Part shown: positions 21,647-30,359 of the stretch, piece by piece
How the letters are laid out: the number at the start of each line of letters is the position of its first letter
Numbering within the stretch: position 1 is the first letter of the stretch
Notes under the pieces: generated by a model
Told to the model about the DNA's origin: nothing
The model's input: only the letters and a program-made list of their open reading frames with translations
Databases searched by the model: none
DNA from: Burkholderiaceae bacterium
GTDB taxonomy: Bacteria > Pseudomonadota > Gammaproteobacteria > Burkholderiales > Burkholderiaceae_D
Reading direction: 5' to 3'
DNA length: 64,000 bases
Assembly: GCA_030158675.1 (NCBI GenBank)
Contig: JAOASL010000043.1
Coordinates: forward strand, 48,945-112,944
Program-made: the position numbers and the translations under genes

Positions 21647-21672
21647 GAACATTCGTCGCACTGAACATTCGT
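21647..21672. repeat. Direct repeat GAACATTCGT x2 upstream of the chaperone gene
   Basis: The 10-base word GAACATTCGT occurs at 21647-21656 and again at 21663-21672, 16 bases apart, about 100 bases before the T3SS-type chaperone start. The spacing could suit a regulator binding tandem half-sites. Function is unknown. Confidence 0.5.
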
Positions 21673-21774
21673 TTTCCCGTCGTTACCCAAAAATTCGGTA
21701 CCGCACACGGGAATGGTCAATGCTTGTCTTCCGTCCTGTGTCGGCCATAACGACATCATGATGGAGATAATGAC

Positions 21775-22233
21775 ATGGACCAAAACGATTTCAGGCAACT
21801 CTGTCGCGCCGCCTGTGTCCTGCTGCACTGCGAAGATCCGGATGCGCTTGGCAATACCAACATCATCGACATCGACGGCGTGCGAATCGCGTTGTTCTTC
21901 GATGAGGATCTCGCGCCGGACCGCATCCTCTGCTATGTCGATATCGGCAAACTGCCAGTGCTGGGTCGCGAAGAAATACTAGAGCGCGTCCTCACGCTGA
22001 ACCTGCTGACCGCCACCAAAACCTCCGGCGTGTACGGCTTCGAACCAAAGAGCGAAACGCTGATTTTCGTTCAGCACTTTCTCTACCCCGAATTGATGTC
22101 GGGCGACGATCTGTACCGGATCCTGCAGGGCTATGGTGACCACGCAAACAGCCTGAGACACAACCTGCTTGACTCGGAGAATCTGACACCCGTTCCGGAC
22201 ATGCTCATGCGCTCATTCGATAACCGCTCGTAA
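21775..22233 (+). CDS. CesT/Tir-family type III secretion chaperone
   Basis: 152 residues, acidic and small, as for class I secretion chaperones. The fold order is helix (FRQLCRAACVLL), strand with an IDGVRIALFFDED stretch, then strand ILCYVDIGKLP and helix EEILERVLTLNLLT, then strand-strand (SGVYGFEPKSETLIFVQHFL) and a C-terminal helix, matching CesT/SycE proteins. GGAG precedes the ATG. The 973-residue partner begins 20 bases downstream, the usual chaperone-before-effector arrangement. Assignment is by pattern without a search. Confidence 0.78.
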   Translation: MDQNDFRQLCRAACVLLHCEDPDALGNTNIIDIDGVRIALFFDEDLAPDRILCYVDIGKLPVLGREEILERVLTLNLLTATKTSGVYGFEPKSETLIFVQHFLYPELMSGDDLYRILQGYGDHANSLRHNLLDSENLTPVPDMLMRSFDNRS

Positions 22234-22253
22234 GGCATTGCATAGGAAAAATC

Positions 22254-25175
22254 ATGAGCTCCCGACCGGTTTCCACATCATCTACTGGCTACACGCATCT
22301 GAGCCAGACTCCACGGACCACCCCGACATGCAAGACCTACACAAACCAGCAACGGTACATGGAGGCACTGGCCGCAATTGAAGCCGCAGCCCAGCTCGCT
22401 CGGCTGCATCAGAACACCCCTGGCATCCCGGCAACGACGCCCGATGCCTCCCACATGCAAGCTGAACAGAAACAACATCTCCGCAAGCAAACGGTGATGA
22501 AAGAAATGAAGTCGATCGAAGCCGATATGGCGAATCTCCGCAAGGAGATGCGCTCCAGCGAAAAGGGCAATGCAAGATTATTGCTGTCCGATGCGGAAAA
22601 CCGTCTGGAAGCGCTGAAGGAGCGTCACAAGCTGCTTTCAGCTGAATTGGCTGGGCCGGCGTCGGCGTCCGGACCCTCGCCCTCCGACGGTAGCAAAGGC
22701 ACTGTCAGTTCGACCAGCACGTCATCAACTTCTGACGAAGAAAACTCCACGCGACCGCCCCCGTCTTCTTCGTCATCCACTGCGTCGTCATCCTCATCAT
22801 CGTCACTTGATCCACTGCAAAAAAAATTGGCCGAAACGAACGTAATGATTCGGCGGACGGAAATGAATTTGCGGCGAGCGGAACAGAAGGGAATGACAAA
22901 GCAGGTTGCCGCACTAAAAGCCCAATTAGCGGATTTGAAAATGAAGCGTGAATCGCTTTATCAGCAAATCGTCAACGAAGACATGTCCCTCGAATCGACG
23001 ACGGATATGTCGGCAACCATGTCTGACGAGTCGGCTTCATCGCTGGATTCCAGTGATGCTGGTAGCACATCATCCAGTACGAACGATGTCGCCGTTGCAA
23101 CAAAGCGCTTGAAGGAACTCGAAAAATCACTCGCTGCATTACAGGAAAAAGCAAACGAGCTGGGGATTAATTCAAGCGAAGATGAAACCGGCGGCAATGC
23201 GGAAAAAATCAAGCAGCTGACTGACGAAATCGACTCACTGCGAAAATTCATCGGCCTTTTTCCCGGACGCCGCACTGGAGAAAATAAAAAAACTGCAGAA
23301 GCTCACAATCTGTCATCGCTGGTGCGTACGAAAACTGCACAACGGCCGCAACAAGCCGAGGATCCACGTCATGGTTCAGCACCGCACGATAACGCTCAGG
23401 CAGACCTTGCATCACTACACGACATCGCCAAAAGTCAGGCGCTGCGCATGCCCGAAGATCACAAGCAGCGCTTTCAAGCGAAGGATGCGAACCGGATCGC
23501 CACGCTAGAACAGGAGATGGAAAGATTGGCGACGCAGGGTGACGCAGCTTTTCAAAACTACAATCGCCTGCGAAAAGCCATCGAACGCGATCGCCAAAGC
23601 GGCGAGGTCGGACCGAAAACCATGGAAGCCAAGGAGCGAACGCTCAACCGCTACAAGACCGAGTGGCTGCAGTGCTCAACAAAAATTCTTCCGCTGATTG
23701 AGCAATGGGAATCCTTGTTTGAGCATGCGTCGTCCGGACCGGCAAAGTCAGCGAAGCAGCGCGCCGAAGAACGCAAAGTCCTGATTGAAACGCACAAGGG
23801 CGATGAGACAAGCCGGCTGGAAAAAATTTATAGCGACATGCTGGCAAAGCGGCAGGAAGACGTCAAGAACAATCCAGGCTGCGCCACCCTCTGGGACAAT
23901 GTGGCGGGCATCGCGGGATTTTCAGTGTCTTTTTTGGTAGGAAATAGTATCGGACGCCTCTTCCCCGGCGCGGTCTGGCTCGGCTCAGCCCTGTCCGCAA
24001 GTTCGCATGTCATGCTGGCGACACCCGTTGTCAAAAACCTGATGGCCAGGGTCTGGAGCGCAGACTCTCTCTCCGAACTGAACAATCACTTCAAATTGCG
24101 TGGCAATGAATGGGGCGACTGGTGGCGCGGCGATACGGAAGCTAAAAAATACACATCGAAAGATCCGCAGCAGACAGACAAGCTCATCATCGGAGAACGC
24201 TTGGCTGAAGAAAAGAATTTCAGTGAACTTGTGGGTAACCGCTATAAAGATGAAGAGGCAGCATACTGGTTATATTCTGCCAACTACTCGATAAAAGCGG
24301 CCATGTGTGCCTACATGTCGCATTACATGTCGCAGAACACGACCGATGTGAAATTGATCGAGGGTGCCTTGCACGGCGTGATGGGGATGATCAGTGGTGG
24401 CGAGTACATCGTGCTGCAGCAGCACGCGCGCAGCGCCCGCCCAAACGCAACAATGAATGTAGTGCCGACCCAGGCCATATTTGCTGCACAAGCGGAATAC
24501 CTGAAATCACTGCATGCGGATCTGGTGGCTGCCATTCAGCCTGATCCGCAAAACCCCAATGCCCACCTCGATGCTGCAAGCCTTCGTGCCTTACGCAGGG
24601 AAAGCGCCCGAGTTGCCAAAGAGGCGTCCGTGGCCGAAACGAAATCTCATTGGGGTGGCATCGCAAGACAGGAACTTTCCGACCAGTTTGAGGGTGACGC
24701 CAAATGGGACACCTTGTCCGAAGTCGTAGGCCGGATGATCACGCTCATTCCAGTCAGCACCGTTACCCACCTCACTGTGGCGTGGAGAACGAGCCCGGAT
24801 CCGTTATGGATGTTTTTGGGGCATTTTGTACCTGCGATTGTATTGATGCTTCCGCTTCCTTTGCCAGGGGCAACCGGATTCACCGGTCGCCCCTGGGTAT
24901 GCGGATTAATCCGTGCAGGTATTCAGTCCTTCCTGAACGGACGAGTGAGGCCAACGGTGACGACTCAGGTACCTCAGGCCGTCAGGAAGCCAGAGCCGAC
25001 CGAACACTCGGATGACGGCCCAATCGTGGGAGTCAGTGATGACAGCGATATAAACAGTAGCAGTAGCACTACCTCGACAGAGAGCGTGATCGTTGAATTG
25101 TCGGGCAGCGAGCTCGACACGGACGAGTCATGGGACGGCAACCCAACTGAGCGCGACAAGAACGCTGCCAACTGA
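22254..25175 (+). CDS. Large putative type III secreted protein, coiled-coil and membrane-spanning
   Basis: 973 residues, not recognised as a named family. It starts with a Ser/Thr-rich, flexible stretch (MSSRPVSTSSTGYTHLSQTP) typical of type III signals. Long charged coiled coils follow around residues 70-130, 185-240 and 275-345, with a Ser-homopolymer linker near 146-186. A hydrophobic segment lies near 548-590 (GIAGFSVSFLVGNSIGRLF) and another near 850-885 (GHFVPAIVLMLPLPLPGAT). The C-terminus is acidic and Ser-rich. AGGA precedes the ATG. Base composition is clearly less GC-rich than the flanking core genes. It may be an effector or a membrane-inserting translocator; the class I chaperone in front favours an effector. 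Confidence 0.65.
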   Translation: MSSRPVSTSSTGYTHLSQTPRTTPTCKTYTNQQRYMEALAAIEAAAQLARLHQNTPGIPATTPDASHMQAEQKQHLRKQTVMKEMKSIEADMANLRKEMRSSEKGNARLLLSDAENRLEALKERHKLLSAELAGPASASGPSPSDGSKGTVSSTSTSSTSDEENSTRPPPSSSSSTASSSSSSSLDPLQKKLAETNVMIRRTEMNLRRAEQKGMTKQVAALKAQLADLKMKRESLYQQIVNEDMSLESTTDMSATMSDESASSLDSSDAGSTSSSTNDVAVATKRLKELEKSLAALQEKANELGINSSEDETGGNAEKIKQLTDEIDSLRKFIGLFPGRRTGENKKTAEAHNLSSLVRTKTAQRPQQAEDPRHGSAPHDNAQADLASLHDIAKSQALRMPEDHKQRFQAKDANRIATLEQEMERLATQGDAAFQNYNRLRKAIERDRQSGEVGPKTMEAKERTLNRYKTEWLQCSTKILPLIEQWESLFEHASSGPAKSAKQRAEERKVLIETHKGDETSRLEKIYSDMLAKRQEDVKNNPGCATLWDNVAGIAGFSVSFLVGNSIGRLFPGAVWLGSALSASSHVMLATPVVKNLMARVWSADSLSELNNHFKLRGNEWGDWWRGDTEAKKYTSKDPQQTDKLIIGERLAEEKNFSELVGNRYKDEEAAYWLYSANYSIKAAMCAYMSHYMSQNTTDVKLIEGALHGVMGMISGGEYIVLQQHARSARPNATMNVVPTQAIFAAQAEYLKSLHADLVAAIQPDPQNPNAHLDAASLRALRRESARVAKEASVAETKSHWGGIARQELSDQFEGDAKWDTLSEVVGRMITLIPVSTVTHLTVAWRTSPDPLWMFLGHFVPAIVLMLPLPLPGATGFTGRPWVCGLIRAGIQSFLNGRVRPTVTTQVPQAVRKPEPTEHSDDGPIVGVSDDSDINSSSSTTSTESVIVELSGSELDTDESWDGNPTERDKNAAN

Positions 25176-25199
25176 TACGGGAAAGGAAAGGAAAGGAAC

Positions 25200-25226
25200 G
25201 GCAGGGCGACAAAAAATCGCCCTGCC
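25200..25226. terminator. Strong hairpin between convergent genes
   Basis: A perfect 10-bp inverted repeat GGCAGGGCGA / TCGCCCTGCC with loop CAAAAAA sits between the 973-residue gene and glcF, which converge. A GGAAA tandem repeat (25179-25199) precedes it. There is no T-run after the stem on either strand. Likely a bidirectional transcription end. Confidence 0.65.
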
Positions 25227-25232
25227 GGCCGG

Positions 25233-26453
25233 TCAGAGTGCCTGATCGATCAGCTCGATCCAGTGCCTGACCGGGGTATCGGTGCCTGATTGCAGATGGG
25301 TCAGGCATCCGATATTGGCCGATACGATCATCTCGGGATCGGTCGCCTCAAGGTTCTTGAGCTTGTTGTCACGCAGACGATAGGACAGCTCAGGCTGCGT
25401 TACCGAATACGTGCCAGCCGAGCCGCAGCACAGGTGGCTGTCCGCACAAAGTTTCACATCGACTCCGCAGGCACGCAGAACCGACTCCACCTTGCCGCGA
25501 ATCTGCTGACCATGCTGCAAGGTGCACGGTGGATGATAGGCGACACGCTTGCCGATCTTGCCGACCAGCTTCTGCTCCAGTTCTTTCTCGAATGCCGGCA
25601 TGATCTCCGACAGATCCCTGGTCAGGTCCGAGATGCGTTGCGCGCGACTTGCATAGGCCGGATCGTGCGCGAGCAGATGGCCATATTCCTTGACCGTCGC
25701 ACCACAGCCCGAGGCCGTCATCACGATTGCCTCGGCGCCGGCTTCCACATGCGGCCACCAGGCATCGATGTTACGGCGCATATCGTCCAGCCCGCCATCC
25801 TGGTCATTCAGGTGGTAACGGATCGCGCCGCAGCAACCGGCTCTGGGCGCCACCACCAATTCGATGCCAAGCTTGTCGAGCACGCGCGCGGTCGCTGCGT
25901 TGATGTTCGGCGACATCGCCGGCTGCACACAGCCATCAAGCAGCAGCATCTTGCGCGCGTGACCACGCACAGGCCATTGTCCGGGATCGCGCGCCTCAGG
26001 CACCTTGTTCTTCAGCGCCGCAGGCAGTAACGGGCGCATCGCCTGCCCCAGCTTCATAGCAGGCGTGAACAGCGCCTTGCGCGGCAGGGTTTCTTTCAAC
26101 AAGGTACGCACCAGCTGCTGCGCGAACGGGCGCTTCACCTGTTTCTCGACGATGCCACGGCCGATATCGACCAGACGACCGTAGGCCACACCGGACGGGC
26201 AGGTGCTTTCGCAATTCCGGCAGGTCAGGCAGCGGTCAAGATGCAGCTGCGTCTTTGCCGTCGCTGGCTTGCCCTCGAGCACCTGCTTGATCAGGTAGAT
26301 GCGACCACGCGGACCGTCGAGCTCGTCGCCGAGCAATTGATAAGTCGGGCAGGTCGCCGTGCAGAAACCACAGTGGACGCACTTGCGCAGGATAGCGTCG
26401 GCCTCCTGCCCTTCGTGCGTGTCCTTGATGAAGTCGGCGAGATTGGTTTGCAT
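25233..26453 (-). CDS. glcF: Glycolate oxidase iron-sulfur subunit
   Basis: 406 residues. Two 4Fe-4S motifs sit at the N-terminus (CVHCGFCTATCPTYQ and CLTCRNCESTCPSGV). Two CCG-type domains follow (LLDGCVQPAMSPNINAATAR, PRAGCCGAIRYHL; then YHPPCTLQHGQQI and LCCGSAGTYSVTQPE). It passes electrons from the GlcD flavin to the respiratory chain. It is the last gene of the glcD-glcE-glcF operon, two bases after glcE. Confidence 0.96.
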   Translation of the reverse strand: MQTNLADFIKDTHEGQEADAILRKCVHCGFCTATCPTYQLLGDELDGPRGRIYLIKQVLEGKPATAKTQLHLDRCLTCRNCESTCPSGVAYGRLVDIGRGIVEKQVKRPFAQQLVRTLLKETLPRKALFTPAMKLGQAMRPLLPAALKNKVPEARDPGQWPVRGHARKMLLLDGCVQPAMSPNINAATARVLDKLGIELVVAPRAGCCGAIRYHLNDQDGGLDDMRRNIDAWWPHVEAGAEAIVMTASGCGATVKEYGHLLAHDPAYASRAQRISDLTRDLSEIMPAFEKELEQKLVGKIGKRVAYHPPCTLQHGQQIRGKVESVLRACGVDVKLCADSHLCCGSAGTYSVTQPELSYRLRDNKLKNLEATDPEMIVSANIGCLTHLQSGTDTPVRHWIELIDQAL

Positions 26454-26455
26454 CG

Positions 26456-27520
26456 TCAGAAGTCGTTATACATGCGGCGCGGATTGAAAATACCGGCCGG
26501 ATCAAAAGCGTTTTTCAGGTTGCGGTGAATGCGGGCAACGGCCGGGGCAAGCGGATGAAACACGCCGACCGATTTATCACCGCCCTTATACAAAGTCGCA
26601 TGACCACCGGCAGTCGCTGCTGCCGCGCGAATGGTAGCGGCGTCGGCGCTCGTCTTCAGCCAGCGCTGCGCGCCACCCCATTCGATCAACTGCTCACCGG
26701 GGAGTTGCAGCGCCGCCGCGAAGGTCGGCACCGATACCCGCCACAGCCCTTGTTGCGGCACCTCGGCAAAAAAGCGGTGACGCTGCTCGCGCAGATCGTC
26801 CCAACAGGCCTCCGCATCGGCCAGCGTGGCGCCACCCATTTTGACGATCGCCGCATCGACGGCCGCCTGTGCGCCAGACAGACGCACCGTCAGTTTGCCA
26901 TCGAACCAGCATGACGCCGAAATCGGCAGCGGCTGTCCGCCCCAGAGGTTCAGCTGATGCAGCGCCTCTGCCTGGCCAAGCGCGAACTGCAGCGTGTGTT
27001 GCGCAAAAGGCCGCGGCAGCACCTTCAGCGACACCTCAAGAATCAGGCCGAGCGTGCCAAGTGAGCCGGCCAGCAGGCGCGACACATCGTAGCCGGCCAC
27101 GTTTTTCATTACCTCGCCGCCGAAATTCAGGACCTCGCCCCTGCCATCCATGAGCGCACTGCCCAGCACGAAATCGCGCACCGAACCTACCGCCTGCCGG
27201 CGCGGGCCGGACAGGCCGCTGGCGACGATACCGCCTATCGTTGCCAGCCCGTCGAAGCGCGGCGGCTCAAATGCAAGCATCTGCTTTTTCTCGGACAAGG
27301 CCGCGCCGATCTCGCGCAGCGTGGTGCCGGCGCGCGCGGTGATGACCAGCTCGGTCGGGTCATAGGACACGATGCCACTGTAGGCGGTCGTAGCAAGTAC
27401 CTCGCCATCGAACGACTGGCCGTACCAGTCCTTGGTGCCATTGCCGCGCAGGCGCAGCGCACGTCCGGACGCGGTGGCCGAAGCGATACGGTCACGAAAT
27501 TCCTGCAAAATCTGATTCAT
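26456..27520 (-). CDS. glcE: Glycolate oxidase FAD-binding subunit
   Basis: 354 residues. A PCMH-type FAD-binding domain is shown by LRLRGNGTKDWYG, VSYDPTELVITARAGTTLRE and FDGLATIGGIVASGLSGPRR. The C-terminus (HRNLKNAFDPAGIFNPRRMY) is that of the FAD-linked oxidase family. It is shorter than GlcD and acts as the second flavin subunit of the glycolate dehydrogenase complex. Confidence 0.95.
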   Translation of the reverse strand: MNQILQEFRDRIASATASGRALRLRGNGTKDWYGQSFDGEVLATTAYSGIVSYDPTELVITARAGTTLREIGAALSEKKQMLAFEPPRFDGLATIGGIVASGLSGPRRQAVGSVRDFVLGSALMDGRGEVLNFGGEVMKNVAGYDVSRLLAGSLGTLGLILEVSLKVLPRPFAQHTLQFALGQAEALHQLNLWGGQPLPISASCWFDGKLTVRLSGAQAAVDAAIVKMGGATLADAEACWDDLREQRHRFFAEVPQQGLWRVSVPTFAAALQLPGEQLIEWGGAQRWLKTSADAATIRAAAATAGGHATLYKGGDKSVGVFHPLAPAVARIHRNLKNAFDPAGIFNPRRMYNDF

Positions 27521-27538
27521 TGTGGACGTTTTCTTTTC

Positions 27539-29026
27539 TCAGAAGCGCGGTAGGTCGGGATACTTCAGTTCGCCGCGCTTGACATGCATTTTTCCGTACT
27601 CGGCGCAGCGGTGCAGGGTCGGTATGGCCTTGTCGGGGTTCAGCAGGAACGCGGTATCGAACGCGCGCTTGACTGCAAAGAAAGCTTCGCGTTCCTCTGG
27701 CGAAAACTGCACGCACATCGAATTGATCTTTTCGATACCAACACCGTGTTCGCCGGTGATCGTGCCACCGACTTCGACGCATAGCTCAAGGATGGCCGCA
27801 CCGAATTTTTCCGCGCGGTCGAATTCGCCGGGCATGTTCGCATCGAACAGGATCAGCGGATGCAAGTTGCCGTCACCGGCATGGAATACATTTGCGCAGC
27901 GCAGCCCGTAGGTTTTTTCCATCTCGCCGATACCGAGCAATACCTTCGCTAAGTGCTTGCGCGGAATGGTGCCGTCCATGCAGTAGTAATCCGGCGAGAT
28001 ACGGCCTGCCGCCGGAAAGGCGTTCTTCCGGCCGGACCAGAATTTCAGTCGCTCGGCCTCGCTGGTCGATACCGCGATCGCGGTTGCACCGGAGTCTTTA
28101 AGCACTGCCGTCATGCGCGCGATCTCTTCTTCGACCTCTTCGACGGTGCCGTCGGATTCACACAGCAGGATTGCCTCGGCGTCCGTGTCATAGCCCGCCT
28201 TTACGAAGGGTTCGACCATGCGCGAACTGGTCTTGTCCATCATCTCGAGTCCGGCCGGAATAATGCCGGCGGCGATCACATTTGCGACCGCATTGCCGCC
28301 CTTCACGACATCGTCGAACGAGGCCATGATCACGCGTGCCTGCTGAGGCTTCGGCACCAGCTTGACGGTCACTTCGGTGACCACGCCGAGCATGCCTTCG
28401 GAACCGATGAACACGGCCAGCAAATCGAGGCCCGGGGCATCCAGTCCTTCATTGCCCAGCTCGACCACGTCACCGTCGATCGTGACCATGCGCACCCGCA
28501 GTACGTTGTGTACGGTGAGGCCGTATTTCAGGCAATGCACACCGCCGGAGTTTTCGGCCACGTTGCCGCCGATCGAGCAGGCGATTTGCGACGACGGGTC
28601 CGGCGCGTAGTACAGGCCATGCGGATTGGCGGCTTCCGAAATCGCCAGATTACGCACGCCCGGCTGCACGACCGCCGTGCGCGCGTACGGATCCAAGCTG
28701 ACGATGCGGTTCAGACGCGCGGTCGACAGCACCACGCCGTCGGCAATCGGGGTCGCACCGCCAGACAGGCCCGTGCCGGCGCCACGCGGCACGATTTGCA
28801 CGTCAAGGCGCAGGCAGGTCTTCAGCGCAGCGACCACCTGTGCCTCGTTCTCGGGCAACACGACCACCATCGGCAACTGGCGATAGGCCGCCAGGCCGTC
28901 ACACTCGTAGGGACGCGTGTCTTCTTCGGCGTAAAGCACGGCATGTGCGGGCAGCACGGCACGCAGCGCGGCAGCGACTTCCTGCTGCCGCGAAAGCGCA
29001 AAAGCCGGTTCGGTTAGGGCATTCAT
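27539..29026 (-). CDS. glcD: Glycolate oxidase subunit, FAD-linked
   Basis: Catalytic subunit, 495 residues from the ATG at 29026; an earlier GTG would add 12 unrelated residues. FAD-binding signature VPRGAGTGLSGGA, then IACSIGGNVAENSGGVHCLKYGL; substrate and flavin C-terminal domain with VFHAGDGNLHPLILFD and TGEHGVGIEKINSMC. It oxidises glycolate to glyoxylate. First gene of the operon (18-base gap to glcE). A decayed ankyrin gene ends just upstream. Confidence 0.96.
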   Translation of the reverse strand: MNALTEPAFALSRQQEVAAALRAVLPAHAVLYAEEDTRPYECDGLAAYRQLPMVVVLPENEAQVVAALKTCLRLDVQIVPRGAGTGLSGGATPIADGVVLSTARLNRIVSLDPYARTAVVQPGVRNLAISEAANPHGLYYAPDPSSQIACSIGGNVAENSGGVHCLKYGLTVHNVLRVRMVTIDGDVVELGNEGLDAPGLDLLAVFIGSEGMLGVVTEVTVKLVPKPQQARVIMASFDDVVKGGNAVANVIAAGIIPAGLEMMDKTSSRMVEPFVKAGYDTDAEAILLCESDGTVEEVEEEIARMTAVLKDSGATAIAVSTSEAERLKFWSGRKNAFPAAGRISPDYYCMDGTIPRKHLAKVLLGIGEMEKTYGLRCANVFHAGDGNLHPLILFDANMPGEFDRAEKFGAAILELCVEVGGTITGEHGVGIEKINSMCVQFSPEEREAFFAVKRAFDTAFLLNPDKAIPTLHRCAEYGKMHVKRGELKYPDLPRF

Positions 29027-29176
29027 TTCAGGCAATCCTGGACGAGCCGCAGCGGAAAGCACGGCCGAATGAGAAAGGTCTGTAGTTTAGCGAATGACCC
29101 TGCATCGCGACGGCCAATCAGGGCGATTTGGCCTGAAAAGCTTTGCCGGGAAAGATGAAAGTTTTTGCCGGGCTAG

Positions 29177-29692
29177 AGGGTGTTATGCACTTGGCGGGCA
29201 TTTCGTTGTCGCAGCGGCACGGGCATCCGCAAGCCGTACCCGACCGATGTGTCGGATGAGGCATGGGGCTTTGTCGCTCCGTACCTGACCTTGATTGACG
29301 AACAGGCACCGCAACGGCATCACGAGCTGCGCGAATTGTTTAACGCACTGCGTTGGTTGGTGCGTGCCGGCGCACCCTGGCGTCTGCTGCCGACCAATTT
29401 TCTGCCCTGGCCCGCGGTCTACCCGCAGACGCAACGCTGGTTGAAGGCCGGCTGTTTCGAGGCAATCGTGCATGATCTGCAAGTCGTCAAACGGGAAAAG
29501 GCCAGGCATGGCTTCGTGCTGCTGCCCAAGCGCTGGGTGGTCGAACGTAGCTTCGCGTGGGCGAGCCGCTTGCGACGCTTAGCGCGGGACTATGAACGGT
29601 TGCCACAAACCCTCGCCGGCATTCACTTCATTGTGTTTGCGATCCTGATGCCGCCGCAGGCCGTGCCATGCTTCGCAGGTGCATAACACTCT
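29177..29692 (+). mobile_element. Internally deleted IS5-family element (516 bp)
   Basis: Ends are near-perfect inverted repeats, AGGGTGTTATGCAC at left and GTGCATAACACTCT at right (13 of 14 match). It is flanked by CTAG at 29173-29176 and 29693-29696, which fits the YTAR target choice of the IS5 group. Inside lies only the two ends of a transposase; the middle is missing. It cannot move by itself but keeps both ends needed for movement in trans. The CTAG could instead be part of the repeat, since it is itself a palindrome. Confidence 0.85.
29225..29686 (+). pseudogene. IS5-family transposase remnant with central deletion
   Basis: The N-terminal half begins with RKPYPTDVSDEAWGFVAPYL and runs to FEAIVHDLQ. 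It then jumps to VVKREKARHGFVLLPKRW and VVERSFAWASRLRRLARDYE. Full-length family members have roughly 100 residues between these points, holding the first two catalytic Asp; only the final Glu (in VERSFAW) remains. The expected Met start is an ATC codon here, so the open frame begins at an upstream chance ATG (29180). Non-functional. Confidence 0.85.
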
Positions 29693-30359
29693 CTAGCGGC
29701 ATTCGCCAATTCAACAGGCATTCAACTGCAATGCCATTGCCAGCCATCGCAGCACTAAAGTACAGATGGGAAGCCAGACGCTGTCGCATGTTCGGGCTGA
29801 CAAGGGCCAGCGTACGATTCAGCGTCGCCGGATCAGACAGGCACCTCATCGCGCATTCCAGTGGCGTAGTGCCCGAGATTGACATATCGAAATCCAACCC
29901 TTGATCGAGCATTTGGTTGATCGCTTCCACGTTACCCTGTTGCATGGCCTCCAGCACAGCGACAACTGTCGGCTTGGGTGGCGGCTTATTGCTTCGTGAA
30001 AGCCCTGCATCCGAAAAAGTCGGCTCGATGCTGTGGAAAGCCTCCCCGGACAAGGGGGCGTTTGGGACGGGGGCTTCGCGTTAGTTCGCGCATTCAGTGT
30101 GGGGCATTCGCGCCCACACCCTGTTGTTGCGGCGGTTGCGGAAGCTGTTAGTCCACTACCTGTTACGGCACCGGATCCAACGGAGGATTGCCGCCAAAAT
30201 ACACGCTCATCTGAAATCTCCCGGACTCAGGCACGCGCGCAAGATACGCGAGCGCACTGTGCATTACATGACAGGGATTTCAGCAAGATTCGCGGCTTTG
30301 CGGCGAGAGCAGGAAGGATCAGCTGAGCTAGTTGTCTGCACCCGCTCTGAAGAAGATCG

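Larger units (their letters stand above)
29087..30210 (-). pseudogene. Decayed ankyrin-repeat gene interrupted by an IS element
   Basis: An ATG at 30210 with a good ribosome site (GGGAG) opens MSVYFGGNPPLDPVP and then meets a stop. The same strand carries a 119-codon open frame from 30053 down to 29697 with ankyrin-like text (NVEAINQMLDQGLDFDMS, SGTTPLECAM, then FSAAMAGNGIAVECLLNW). At 29697 it is cut by the mini-IS. Removing the element and one CTAG copy joins the frame to 29172-29087 without a shift, giving a 148-codon reading frame ending in TAA at 29087. Frameshifts near the N-terminus are inferred. It was possibly an effector-type ankyrin protein. Confidence 0.55.
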
